Source of the DNA: Epiperipatus broadwayi
Lineage: Eukaryota > Onychophora > Udeonychophora > Euonychophora > Peripatidae
Assembly: GCA_028023455.1 (NCBI GenBank)
Contig: JAQFVV010006221.1
Coordinates: 5,377,011-5,441,010, forward strand
Direction: 5' to 3'
Length of the DNA stretch: 64,000 nucleotides
Positions 49,916-60,489 of this stretch are shown in pieces. Numbering within the stretch: the stretch's first letter is position 1; each line of letters starts with the position of its first letter. Under the pieces are notes generated by a model. The model saw only the letters and a list, made by a program, of their open reading frames with translations. It made no database searches and was not told the origin of the DNA. The position numbers and the translations under genes are program-made.

Positions 49916-52591
49916 CTGAAATTGATAAAATATTTAATAAATAGCATTTTATATTATATTCACTTCACAAACATAAATAAAATTCAAAATATTATTAAAT
50001 CTTACTTGTAAACACCATGATAAACTAAAAGTTGAGTGATAAAAGTAGCTAAAAAAGCAATTCCTACACCTAAACCAAAACCACTTCGAGATCGATCAAA
50101 TAGCCACCATAGACCAATGGACATAGCAGCCAATGTTAGTGTCAATTGCATATTATTTGCAAAATCAATTTTCTAATACTGGAGTTGAGGAAATATACAG
50201 AATACATTTGTTAATTAATGAACAATATTTACACACTAAAACAATTTAAGGTAATTACTAAAAAAAAAAAAAAATTATAATAACAGACTTTCAATAATAA
50301 CAATATAATATTTGCAGAGAGAGAATAAAGACTTTGGAATACACCCATTAAATTTACAAACAAGTTAAAAAAGCTAGTCAAGAAAAAAACCCAAACCCAT
50401 CAAATAATGAAAAGTAATTCTTTTAAAACAAAATTAAAATATGACATTTACATAGGCACACTTAACAATTATAGTGCAGAAGTAATTATAATATTTCTTC
50501 ATGCACAACTAGATATACATAAATTAAATTTGTTATTAGAATTTCTACCAGAAATAAATATATTGGTTTAAATACCAATATATATACGATTACATCATAA
50601 TATGTATATCTGCTTATGTATATATTATTTATATAGATATGTGCGCCTATGCAACACAATTCATAAAGAATTAAATATTATATATAACTTTCCATACCAT
50701 CTAATTTAAATTCTTTGATAACTAGACACTATTTCAAGCTATATCCTCACTAAAGAACGTAGTTAGTTTTGATTCGTGTTAAAGCAAAAAAAAAATCATG
50801 ATCTCTATGCTTGCCACCATTCAAACATATTCATAGTGAAAGGGGTTTCATAATGATGATTCTAATTTGAAGATTAACCCTAAATACTGATTTAAGGAAA
50901 AAAAAAATCATCAAAGATTAATAAAAAAAAAAAAAAGGCAGATTATTTGGTTTTATGCAAGACAGAAAAAAAAGAATTCATTTAATTTGGTTTTTGATAT
51001 TTATAATTCCATTAATAAGCTACAACAAGCATTTAAAATGTAGACTTAAATGACGTGAATAAAATTAAGTTTAGATAAATTACATATTTTATTACATTTA
51101 TCAGATGTTTATATAACCAAATGATTACATTCAATCACCATGATTACCCAATAAATTCATGCTCAATAATGTCTTTAAAATATAAACTAGTTTTTAACTT
51201 AAATAATAGTAAATTTGAAAAGAGTAAATGTTTTGAAATAAAAATTGTTCATACTAAAATCAATTTAGGGTTTAAAGTCAACAGTTTTAGTTTTTCAAGA
51301 AAAATAGGCCGTCATTATTTGCAATAACTAATCTTTCTTGAGTAGAATTCAAATTTACTATTATTTAAGTTAAAAACTATAGTGATATTTTTTCCCCACT
51401 GGACAAGCCGCCAGGTGACGCTGCAGAACCACCAAGAAGCAGCCTGTTAAGTGATAAATTTCTATACAAAAATCACTCAAATCGCTGAAATTGAAAGAGC
51501 CATTTTTGTATAGAAAGTTATCACTTTACAGGCTTCTTGGTGGTTCTGCAACGCCACCTGGCGGCATTTAAAATTTCAATTTCAGCGATTCGAGACATTT
51601 TTGTATAGAAATTTATCACTTATAGGCTTCTTGGTGGTTCCGCAGCATCACCTGGCGACATTTTAAATTTCAATTTCGGTGATTTGAGCCATTTTTGTAT
51701 AGAAATTTATCACTTACAGGCTTCTTGGTGGTCCAGCAACATCACCTGGCGGCTTATCCAGTGGGGGGGGGGGAGTACCGCATTGTTTTGCAGGATTCAA
51801 GACACTTTGATAGTTGAACATTTATATGAAAAAAAAAACTAAAAATTTTGTATTATTAATTAGTATTAAACTTTTATTGGCATATATGAATATTCTATCC
51901 AAGCATTTATTTAATATCAATACTTATGCGCTTATAACGCTTGTTAAAGAAGTTATATGTTGTAAATGTAGTTTCTGGGATAAACCCCATGATTCAAAAT
52001 ATATTTCAAGCTGTATTATAGCTTGATAGTATCCTAGTGTGTGAAATATACCTTATATAAAAGATTTAACATTCTTCATATGTTTATACTACTGTAGGTG
52101 TTTAATCTATAAAAATCAAAGAGGATGGGGGTATGAAAAGTATATATATGTAGGTAATTCACTATTTATAATATAAAAAAGGATACCGCACTAGCATGAT
52201 TAATTCCAACAAATACAGCCACACATCTCATAACACTTGACCATTCTCTCTTAAAACGATGAGGTTCTCCTAATTTGTGATCCATACAAGGATAAAGTAA
52301 ACCGATCAAAGCTATATAAAAGAAAATATATAATTCATAATAATTTAAAAAAGATTATTAACAATGCTCAAATTACATATAATAACAAAAACTAACAAAA
52401 TAATTACCTGCTGCAGTACCACATATAGGTGGTATCCACCAAGCAGATGAAAAGATACTAGCTAAAACTTCAGGAGGAAATAGCGTCACATTACGTTGTA
52501 CTTGTAATAAATTAAGTACAAGAGCAAAGAATACACCGATAATAAAGAGCACAGCTCCCCGAAGAATAATATGCACTATGGAGGCAAACAT
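49804..52591 (-). CDS. INSIG: Insulin-induced gene protein (INSIG), 4 coding exons, 195 aa
   Basis: Polytopic ER-membrane protein that retains the SCAP-SREBP complex in the ER and, in vertebrates, directs sterol-induced degradation of HMG-CoA reductase. Coding exons on the minus strand: 52591-52408, 52311-52187, 50172-50006 and 49915-49804, all with GT/AG introns and consistent phase (184+125+167+112 nt). Family blocks in order: [20 protein letters not shown] (residues 22-41), [14 protein letters not shown] (48-61), [67 protein letters not shown] and GNIGRQLA. The hydrophobic segments fit the six-helix INSIG fold. It lacks the hydrophilic N-terminal extension of human INSIGs (225-277 aa) and ends VVSF instead of the vertebrate tail. 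The start at 52591 is the first in-frame ATG. An upstream exon cannot be excluded, because acceptor-like TTCAG lies just before it. Confidence 0.96.
50006..50172 (-). CDS. INSIG: INSIG exon 3
   Basis: Acceptor TATTAG|AAA, donor TACAA|GTAAG. It encodes [35 protein letters not shown] and LLVYHGVY, near-identical to vertebrate INSIG. The intron before it (50173-52186, 2.0 kb) contains the CTGGCGG fold-back tandem repeat. Confidence 0.94.
51399..51767. repeat. Fold-back element with three 95-bp tandem units (INSIG intron 2)
   Basis: The first part (51399 to about 51,497) is inverted relative to three forward units (about 51,498-51,592, 51,593-51,686 and 51,687-51,767). Each unit reads GAGCCATTTTTGTATAGAAA, TTATCACTT, AGGCTTCTTGGTGG, CACCTGGCGG, and AATTTCAATTTCAGCGAT. 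The ends are CCCACTGGA and TCCAGTGGGG. A solo unit lies at 33,318. The CCGCCAGGTG/CACCTGGCGG core recurs four times. Confidence 0.8.
52187..52311 (-). CDS. INSIG: INSIG exon 2
   Basis: Acceptor TATATAG|CT, donor GTGCG|GTATCC. It encodes [20 protein letters not shown] through GINHASA, the loop that carries the strongly conserved [10 protein letters not shown] motif. The intron before it is only 96 bp. Confidence 0.94.
52408..52591 (-). CDS. INSIG: INSIG exon 1 (coding)
   Basis: Sixty-one codons plus one base, ending GCAGCAG|GTAATT. It encodes the first membrane helix (about residues 9-28) and the conserved QRNVTLFPP and [14 protein letters not shown] blocks. Upstream on the same strand are a T-rich tract and two acceptor-like AG sites (TTTAG at about 52,622 and TTCAG at about 52,601), so a 5' untranslated exon may splice in here. 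Confidence 0.94.
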
Positions 52592-52942
52592 AATAGTTAT
52601 CTGAAGTTTATAAATGAGACATCTTACTAAAAAAAAAAAAGATTAAAAAATTGGTTAAGCAAACAAAATTTATATGCATACTATAAAATTAAATAAAAGG
52701 ACAATTATATTTTAATCATTTATTGAGAATATATCATATAAAAGAGAAGAGTTCAATCATCTAATTAAAATCCGAGTTATAGTAATTGTGTTGAAGATAC
52801 AAATATATAGGTAGAAAATATTTTACAAACATTTTACTGATTCCTTGCCTGGTGATTATTGACATCTTAGTAAAAGTTCAAAAGATAATTTTAATTATGA
52901 AAGAAAATATGTTGCGTATAGCATAAATTGAAAATTTTTTTG

Positions 52943-55900
52943 GGTAGTTGTTTTATTGACATCCACGCTGCGATGTCCTAAAACATAAAAATGTCATTTA
53001 CGCGGCCGACATTTCGCAGCCGTGTTTACGTGTAATTCAACAATTCTGCTGTAATACACATTACAGACTGCTTTGTGGCATCACAGTATATTATTTATGC
53101 CGAATGTGCACACTTCACCCTTTTTTACGGTGTAGTGTGACGGTGCGTTTAATTCAAGTAATCAAATGTTATTTTTAGTTTAATTTTTTTTTATATTTAT
53201 TGAAATCACGCGATTTAAGTATTTAATAATTAACGGACTGTTTACACACTTCTGTATTTAAATTTTAATGTGCAAATCATTGTCCAAGGGTATGTTTGAA
53301 CGTACTAGTAAATAGTTAATACGTCAAGTATCGTTTACTCGAGAACCTCCATGAGAAAATAATAATGGCGCAGGAAAATCCAGACATTTGATTGTGTGAT
53401 TTACCGACAACAGAATATGATGCAGTGGCCTTTTTGCAAAGCAAACATGTACTTCCAATTCAAAGAAATGTGAATATGGAGCCTCAATGAAATTTAGGAT
53501 TGAAAAAAAATGTCAGTTTAGATGTTCGTCTCATTCATGCAGTAGAACGGTTTCCATTAGAAATCTCACTTGGTTTGACAGCTCCTGGAGCCATGAACAC
53601 CTAACTGTCAAAGCTGTCCAGAAAGAATTGGGCCTAGGCAAAAATGCCATTTTGCATTGGACCAACGGTCTGCGCGAGCTGTGTTCTGAGTTTATCTTGT
53701 CTGTGCTGTCAAATAGGCAGGCCCGGTTTGATAGTTGAGATTGACAAAACTGTCTTTAGCCAGAGAAAGAACCACCAGGGAAGAGTACTACCTCCACAAT
53801 GGATTTGACAGGGGTATACCCAGACACGTGAATGTTTTCTGTCATGCGTTCCTTGCAGATCTGCGTCCACTCTTTTGCAGGCTGCGAAAGATAATATCAA
53901 ATCCAGATCAACTATCTTCTCGGACTGTTGGAAGGGTTACAAGACAGTTGATCTTGAGGCAGCTGGGTTCCAAACATTGATCATCTTTGGGGCCTGCTAA
54001 AGTCTCGCAATATGAAACAATGGGGACTCACAGAAAATATCTGTCTAACTATATGGCAAAATTTATTTGGTATCCTCTCCATGATGATGGAGATGTTTTC
54101 CTGGCCATACTTGCAGAGACGTCTTTATCACAGCATGTCAACACACAGTAGGCATCTTGAATTATTTAATTTGTTCCTATTATTTTTAAAAAAGTTTATT
54201 TAAAAATCTTTTACGATGTTTTTGTAAATAGAAGAAAGTTATTTTTACAATTGTTTTAAGTTTTGACTGAAACTAAAAGTTTGAAAATTTATTTATCATA
54301 ATTTTAATATTTGATGTTATTTTATTAAAAATGAGTTTTAAAGTTAGTTCGTGTTATTTTTAAACTTTGTAAAGTTGTTTATCTTTATAGCAAAAAAAAA
54401 AAAATCGTAAAAACTTTTATTTTTGTCAATGTTAGTTTTTAAAGAAATCGGCAAATTAAAAAAAAAGCCTTCCAAGTTTTAACTTTGTTGTTTTTTTAAT
54501 ACCAAAAAAAAAATGTTATTAAACTTAGTCAATGTTATTTTTAATCCTTTATCAATTTGTTTATCTTACTTTAAACAAATTTTTATTAGGCTAAAAAAAG
54601 GTTACATTTTATAAAAGGACAATATTAATGAAAAAAAAAAAAAGGTTATACAATTGGTAGTTAAAAGATACTGGTATTAGTCCATACTGTTCAATAGAGA
54701 TGATTGTTGCAATAGTTTTTGTTAAGTTTTTAGGACATTGGAATAACTTCCAAGTCTCCTCAATAATGAATTTTGAAGATAGTAAATGATCTCTTGATTT
54801 TATCTTTTGCATTGATTGCAAGAAGCATCAGTTTTCATCTGATTAAAGCTGGGTATACATTAACTAACAACTCACGTACCAGATTGAATAAGTGATAAAA
54901 ATTGAAAGTCTTATTATAGGAAATTGTTTTGTTTTAATACATTCTATTAGAGATATTATCATGTAATGGGGGGGGGGGGCATAATAAGTTTTATTTTTGT
55001 TAATGTTAGTTTATAAAAAAAAACGGTAATCCGAAAAAGAAAAAAAGGTTAATAATTTTGAACTTGTTGATAACTGTTTTTAAAAAAAGCGGTAATCCAA
55101 AAAAAGTTTGTGTTATTTATTGATGTAACCAAAAAAAAAAAAAGCCTACTAAATTTAAAGTTCGTTTGTGTGATTTATTTGTTCCATTTTCATTTACCAT
55201 TGTCAAACTGCCTCCACTCCCAACCATTTCTGCTAAATACACTAATGATTATTACTAAACATCCTCGAAACTAGAGATTAGCTCTAGCACAGATATACAA
55301 TTTAAACCTCAATTAAAGATTAATATACCTTATTTTTTAAATTTACCACACATGGAATTATTCACCTTTCTCTATCCCGTATGTAATATCTTTATAAATA
55401 TAATAAACACCTCCATACTTTTTGATTTACTTGTGTAACCAAAAAAAAAAAAAAGCTTAATAACTTTGAAGTTTGTCTTAAAATGGTAAAAAAAAAAAGA
55501 TTTTTACAAATAAAAAAGCGTCATAATTTTTTTTTTTTTTAAAAAAAGCCTATGAAGTTTCAAGTTTGTTTGTTTGATTTATTTTTTTAAAAAAAGCGGT
55601 AATACAAAAAAATGCCTACAAACTTTTGAGTTTGTTTATGTTCTTTAATTGTGTATAAAACCCTGTAACTTCATCATTTTGTTGAAGTTAGTTTTTTAAA
55701 AAAGCCGCAAGCCAAAGCACAAATGTAACAATATACTGTAGAATTTTTACAATATGTTGATTTTATTTTATATTTATTTATTATTTGTTGATGTTAATAA
55801 AAATAAATGTTTACAGAAAATGAAATAAAATTTGTGTTTAATTTATTTTTAAATAAAAAAAAAAAAAGTCAAAAACCAGCAATTCAAATTGAAAAAAGAA

Positions 55901-55985
55901 AAGGCTTGGGAATGTTCATAATATATATTAAAAAAAAAAAAAAAAAACGACATCCTGCGGCGTGGATGTCAATAAAACAACTACC
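52943..55985 (+). mobile_element. Merlin-superfamily DNA transposon, 3,043 bp
   Basis: Terminal inverted repeats of about 26 bp: the left end starts GGTAGTTGTTTTATTGACAT and CCACGC at 52943, and the right end is its reverse complement, GTGGATGTCAATAAAACAAC then TACC, ending at 55985. The flanks read ATTTTTTTG on the left and ATTTTTTG on the right, an 8-9-bp target duplication with one T-run difference. The transposase relic is at 53,365-54,170. The 3' 1.7 kb is filled with repeated AAAAAGCGGTAATCC and AAAAAGCCTA segments and no gene. Superfamily rests on the IS1595-like transposase plus 8-9-bp duplications. Confidence 0.9.
53365..54170 (+). pseudogene. Merlin transposase (IS1595/ISXO2-like DDE), inactive
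   Basis: The frame from ATG 53365 reads MAQENPDI, a stop, then AVAFLQSKHVLP. The next frame gives CEYGASMKFRIEKKCQFRC (zinc-ribbon-like cysteines), SSHSCSRTVSIRNLTWFDSS and KAVQKELGLGKNAILHWTN. A shift leads to VEIDKTVFSQRKN (first catalytic Asp, codon at about 53,743) and LPPQWI. Then come CFLSCVPCRSASTLL and STIFSDCWKGYKT (second Asp), the ISXO2-type DDE core. The final Glu region is not recognisable. Several stops and frameshifts make it non-functional. Confidence 0.85.
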
Positions 55986-56083
55986 ATTTTTTGTATTATT
56001 TTATCAATATTATTTTCTATTTATATTATCATATTTATAGATAATAAATTATTAAATAAATGTAATGAATAATACTTCTATCG

Positions 56084-56286
56084 TGTAATTTTCACTACAC
56101 CACTCTCAAAACAAGGCAGTAGGGACTGGTTTCTATCTGCTTTTAACATCTTGTGGAGGGTTGTATTCATAAACATATGACACATTTCTTTAGTCATATG
56201 TTTATAATTACACCCTTCCACAAGGTATTAAAGGAGAATAGAAACAAGTCCATATCTTGCATGAGTGTGGTGCAATGAAAATTACA
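56084..56286. mobile_element. MITE-like inverted-repeat element (203 bp)
   Basis: The ends TGTAATTTTCACTACACCAC and its diverged reverse complement (GTGGTGCAATGAAAATTACA) bound two arms of about 95 bp that meet near CATATGACACATTTCTTTAG. One arm recurs at about 33,740-33,835. No coding sequence and no clear target duplication. Confidence 0.7.
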
Positions 56287-56455
56287 GAATTATTCTTCAT
56301 TAAATGGATCTCTATTCTAGGTTCATAAGATTTATGGCTCTGACAGTACTTACCATAGTGGGGGGGAACTTAAAATGTTATATATAAAAGTAAACACAAA
56401 AAATTAAAGCAATGATGGTAAAAATGAGATATTAAAATAAGCACTGGAGAAGTAA

Positions 56456-56852
56456 AACCACTAAATATCACATGATCACCATCTCTTATGCTAGCACATA
56501 ACTGTCATTAAACAGGCAAAACTCTCCATACAGTAATGCCAACCTGTGCCAAACAGAGTAATCAATGGATGCCAGAAGGCTTGTGCACGAGCTTAGATTG
56601 AAAATATTATTGTTTTCAATTTCAGTCTCATGGTTTTGTAGTTAAGTAGAGATAAAAGGTGGTTGCTGAAGGGTTGCATTAGATCTTAAGATCTAGGTGC
56701 AGTGCTCTCAGATCCAAGGCTTCTTACTGATGAAGGCCACAAGCCAGAAACTAGTCTGGAGATGGATGAGTAGGCACTAGATGAGGATTTTATGCACAAG
56801 CCTTCTGGCATCCATTGATTACTCTGGTTGGCATTATTAAATGAAGAGTTTT
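56456..56852 (+). mobile_element. HHR repeat family, copy F
   Basis: 397 bp, flanked by the exact 15-bp duplication GCACTGGAGAAGTAA (56441-56455 and 56853-56867). It has an inverted left third, then forward sequence from GAGCTTAGATTGAAAAT. A hammerhead-like core is at 56721-56762 with intact CTGATGA, GGC/GCC stem II and GTC. Stem I is weakened (TTCTTA/TGGAGA). Confidence 0.87.
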
Positions 56853-57917
56853 GCACTGGAGAAGTAATTGCACAAAAATGTTAATACTTTAAATCTTTGA
56901 TAAGTAATCTTAAAACAATGAAGTGAGAATTGCAGTGAAAAACCAGGTTTTTAATTTTCAGTTAAGAACCTATCCAACATTTTTAAGAGGTCTAACACAA
57001 ATTTTAGATATATATGTTATTTAATTACTATTTTAGTATTTTCCATTTCAACGATACTGTGGCATTGGTTCATTTTGTACTTTGAATTCATAATGCAATA
57101 TGTCTCCTCTACTCTAGCAATTGTATGTTTTCACAAATTATACTAACATTATCAGGTCAAAATACAGGGCCCATGTTCATCTCATATTCAAGGAAAACAA
57201 TTATGATTGGGGGTAAAACATTTGTGTTGGTTAATGTGGTTTCTCCAATAAACTCTAAAGGAAAATTGGGCCTGGAACATTTAATTTTATTCTATTCAAA
57301 TTAGGTGATTTTAAAACCTGGAAATGGTTTTTTAAAAACTAGTTTGAAAACGTGATGACAAAGCGTATTTTAAAATTCTTAATGCATGTATCAAGAGCAC
57401 TTCTCTACATCCAACACCCATAAGTTCAATATAATCAGTGACATTTCATTTCTATCTTAATTACACCTGCATAATTTATAGTTGATTTACAAAAAAAATT
57501 TAAACCCAAATATTTGGGTTTATTATTTGATGCAAATTCTGCAGACCATTTCAACTCCATTTGAAGATTTAACTCGAAGTATATTAGTTATCTCTGTTGG
57601 TCACTATATATTCAGAAGAGCTGCGCAAATGAACAGAAATCATGGACCAGACTTTCATTCATTATAATGTGCATATCACAATATTTCTTATTTCTTTTAA
57701 AAGATATTCAGAAGTTATAATTTCTCAGGATTTTATGTTGACGAAGCTCATGAAAATTATTTTTGTATTAAAAAACTATTTTATTTCTCATTGCAAATGA
57801 ATAAATAATAGAAATCAAGTGCTATTTATTTTTGTGAGAAGTTATTAGCAAACTTATAATTTACCACTTTGTACGATGTACACATTAAAATTCTTTACAT
57901 TGGTAAAACAGCTTTTA

Positions 57918-58144
57918 TAATATACCATATACACCTCAATTTACAATCTACAATGCAGTTTAACACAGGATTAATTTTATCACCTCTTACCTACAGTTTC
58001 AACCGTCCAGCAGTCATCATCAGAGCTTTTATAAACCTCACCAAACTGCATTGTAATGTAAATTGAGGTGTATACGGTATATTATAGTATATATAATTCA
58101 GCAATGCAAATAATAAGAAGTGGAAGGAAATTTTAATACTTTCA
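57918..58144 (-). mobile_element. Penelope-type inverted-repeat element with hammerhead-like core
   Basis: The arms TATAATATACC, TATACACCTCAATTTACA and CAATGCAGTTT are repeated in inverted order (about 57,915-57,964 and 58,044-58,098). Between them the minus strand has CTGATGA (58017-58023), a stem GACTG/CGGTT with loop CTGGA, and GAAAC (57996-58000), preceded by TATAAAAGCT. AAAACAGCTTTTA occurs at 57905-57917 and 58145-58157, a possible 13-bp target duplication inside the SINE tail. A GTC cleavage triplet is not evident. Confidence 0.6.
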
Positions 58145-58147
58145 AAA

Positions 58148-58345
58148 CAGCTTTTACAATATCCCTGATATGGCAATGGCTCTTAAACAATATTCAGTAG
58201 GTTTAGCAAGATATCCATTTGTCATCTAATCTAGTTGGTTTGGCTATGGGCCAGTCACTTGGAAAAAAATAATCAAACGTAACATGGTTAGGATTTGAAT
58301 ACAGGTCATACATATAATAGACCAATGCATTATTACACCATCTAT
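58148..58345 (-). mobile_element. tRNA-derived SINE, second copy
   Basis: On the minus strand, a head AGATGGTGTAATAATGC with a box A-like start, box B-like TATTCAAATCC, body TGGCCCATAGCCA and tail GCCATTGCCATATCAGGG. It shares this order with the SINE at 28,124. It is diverged and old. Confidence 0.55.
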
Positions 58346-58576
58346 TTATACTCTACCGAAAAAAATTGAAGCCCAACATTAATTATGTAATAATTTCAAA
58401 GAGCAGAATATTTAAATAGTTCAATGCTCATTTACAAACTAATAACTGAATAGATAGTAAGTAATACAATCACAAATTTTAACATTTCCATCACTAAATG
58501 TTTATTTTTGCTTAATTCTTCTATAATCCTGTTGCTGGATATTACAACCAGTAACCCATATCATGGTCTAGAATAT

Positions 58577-58678
58577 GGAGTCACCTTATCTTACACCTTT
58601 CTCAATGTTGATTTTTCCAGTATAATGATACTGGAAAAATCAACATTGAGAAAGGTGTAAGACAAGGTGACTCCATAT
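58577..58678. repeat. Fold-back palindrome at the 5' end of the RTE fragment
   Basis: Left arm ATGGAGTCACCTTATCTTAC... and right arm ...GTAAGACAAGGTGACTCCAT, about 49 bp each with one mismatch, loop AATG at about 58,626-58,629. It duplicates the RGVRQGD coding segment in inverted form. Confidence 0.85.
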
Positions 58679-59545
58679 CTCCAAAACTCTTTACAGCAGT
58701 GCTGCAAGAAGTATTTTGTGGATTAAAATGGGAAACTAAAGGAGTGAAAGTAAATGGAGAGTATTTAAGTCATTTAGATTTTGCAGATGATGTAGTTGTT
58801 TTTGCAAATAATGCTTCAGATCTGCAGGAATTAGCAGATAAAAGTAGAAAAGTAGGACTAAAGATAAATGTTAAAAAGACTAAAGTAATGTTTAATCGAT
58901 TTGCTCAAAATATGAAAATAAAGATTGATTATGAAGAATTAGAAGAAGTTAACAGTTACAAATACCTTGGTCAGATTATTAATACAGATGGAAACATAAT
59001 GGAGGAAATTAATCATAGAATTAAACTTGGAGTGCTTTTGATAGAAATAACTTGATACTAAAAGGAAATATGCCTATGTGTTTGAAAAGGATGGTTTTTA
59101 ACAAATGTGTTTTACCAGTTCTTACTTATGGATCTGAGACTTGGACACTTAATAGAAGAGCAATACAGAGACTTCAGACCACTCAAAGGAGTATGGAGAG
59201 ATGTTGGGAGTAACAAGAAGAGATCGAAAACGCAATGTATGGGTAAGAGAACAAACAGGTGTTACTGACCTCATTGAAAAAATTAAAAGATTGAAGTGGA
59301 GTTGGGCTGGACATATTGCTAGAAGAAATGATAATAGATGGACAATTGAAATTTTAAACTGGATTCCAAGAGATTGTAAAAGACCCAGAAAGAGACCACA
59401 TGTGAGATGGATGGATGAAATAAGAAAATGTGCAGGGGTGTTGTGGAGAAGAGAAGCTAAAGATCGGAGAAGATGGATTAATCTTTGAGAGACCTTCATC
59501 CTGCAGTGGATTGATAATGGTTGATGATGATGATAATGAATACTA
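58577..59545 (+). pseudogene. RTE-like non-LTR retrotransposon, 5'-truncated
   Basis: From about 58,630 the plus strand reads INIEKGVRQGDSISPKLFTA, GEYLSHLDFADDVVVFA (catalytic FADD), LKINVKKTKVMF, and SYKYLGQIINTDGN. After a frameshift near 59,030 come PMCLKRMVFNKCVLPVLTYG and SETWTLNRRAIQRLQTTQRS. After another near 59,200 come RRDRKRNVWVREQTGV, WSWAGHIARRNDNRW and RPHVRWMDEIRK, the C-terminus typical of RTE-type endonuclease-RT proteins. It ends with a TGATGATGATGATAATGA tail, as in RTE elements. The endonuclease and N-terminal RT are absent. The first about 49 bp are an inverted copy of the start of this fragment. Confidence 0.85.
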
Positions 59546-59720
59546 AAGCATTTTCAAATTTTTTATTTAAATTGGATAGAAAATTAATCATACAAATTTC
59601 TAAAATTATGAAAATGAGCTTGGCAATTGGTACTGTTTTTTAATTAATATATAAATAATGATTATTTATTATATATTTAAAAGAAGCAAATATAAGCATA
59701 CTGTCAGTATATCAATGATA

Positions 59721-60177
59721 TTAAACAGGCAAAACTCTCCATACAGTAGTGCCACCCTGTGCCAATCAGAGTAATCAATGGATGCCAGAAGGCTTGTGCA
59801 TAAAATCCCCATCTATTGCCTAGTCATCCAATATCCTCAGACTAGTTTCTGGCTTGTGGCCTTCATTAGTGAGGAGCCTTGGACCTGAGAGCACTGCACC
59901 TAGATCTTAGGATTTAATGCAAACCTCCAGCAGCCACCTTTTATTTCTACTTAACGACAAAACTATGAGAATGAAATTGAAAACAAAATATTTTCAATCA
60001 GTTCAGCACCCATACATTTTGGTGTCTTTGGCTCTTTAACAACCATAGCTACAACTATCCTATTAGGCAGGATTCTGGCATCCATTGATTACTCTGGTCG
60101 GCACAGGGTGGCACTACTGTATGGAGTTTTGCCTGTTTAATTAACAGGTGCTAGCATAAGTGATGGTGATCATGTGA
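59721..60177 (-). mobile_element. HHR repeat family, copy G
   Basis: 457 bp, flanked by the exact 13-bp duplication TATATCAATGATA (59708-59720 and 60178-60190). An almost full unit is inverted, running to ATCCTATTAGGCAGGATT, then folds into a short forward 3' piece. The hammerhead core on the minus strand has CTAATGA instead of CTGATGA, so it is inactive. Confidence 0.87.
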
Positions 60178-60267
60178 TATATCAATGATAAATGCTCAAA
60201 AACCTCAAATTGAAAGGATTACATAAAGACTAGTCCATTATTTAAGAAAAATTACCAAATATATCAA

Positions 60268-60489
60268 TCGATATTTCAAAATCATTTACAGATCTTTGCG
60301 TCATTTTTTAGCATTAATGATAAATATCAGATATTTAATTCACAGAGAGGCTTTAGAATAAATTTTCATTACAATAAATCGATATTTCAAAATCATTTAC
60401 AGATCTTTGCGTTATTTTTTAGCATTAATGATAAATACCAGATATTTAATTCACAGAGAGGCTTTAGAATAAATTTTCATTACAATAAA
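60268..60489 (+). repeat. Tandem duplication of 111 bp
   Basis: The segment TCGATATTTCAAAATCATTT ... TTTTCATTACAATAAA occurs twice in a row (60268-60378 and 60379-60489) with two differences. Recent local duplication in non-coding DNA. Confidence 0.9.

Noticed and set aside
51121-51327. 68-codon plus-strand frame in INSIG intron 2
   Set aside because: Intronic, AT-driven and antisense to INSIG with no recognisable domain.
59149-59499. 116-codon minus-strand frame
   Set aside because: It is the antisense shadow of the RTE C-terminal coding sequence.
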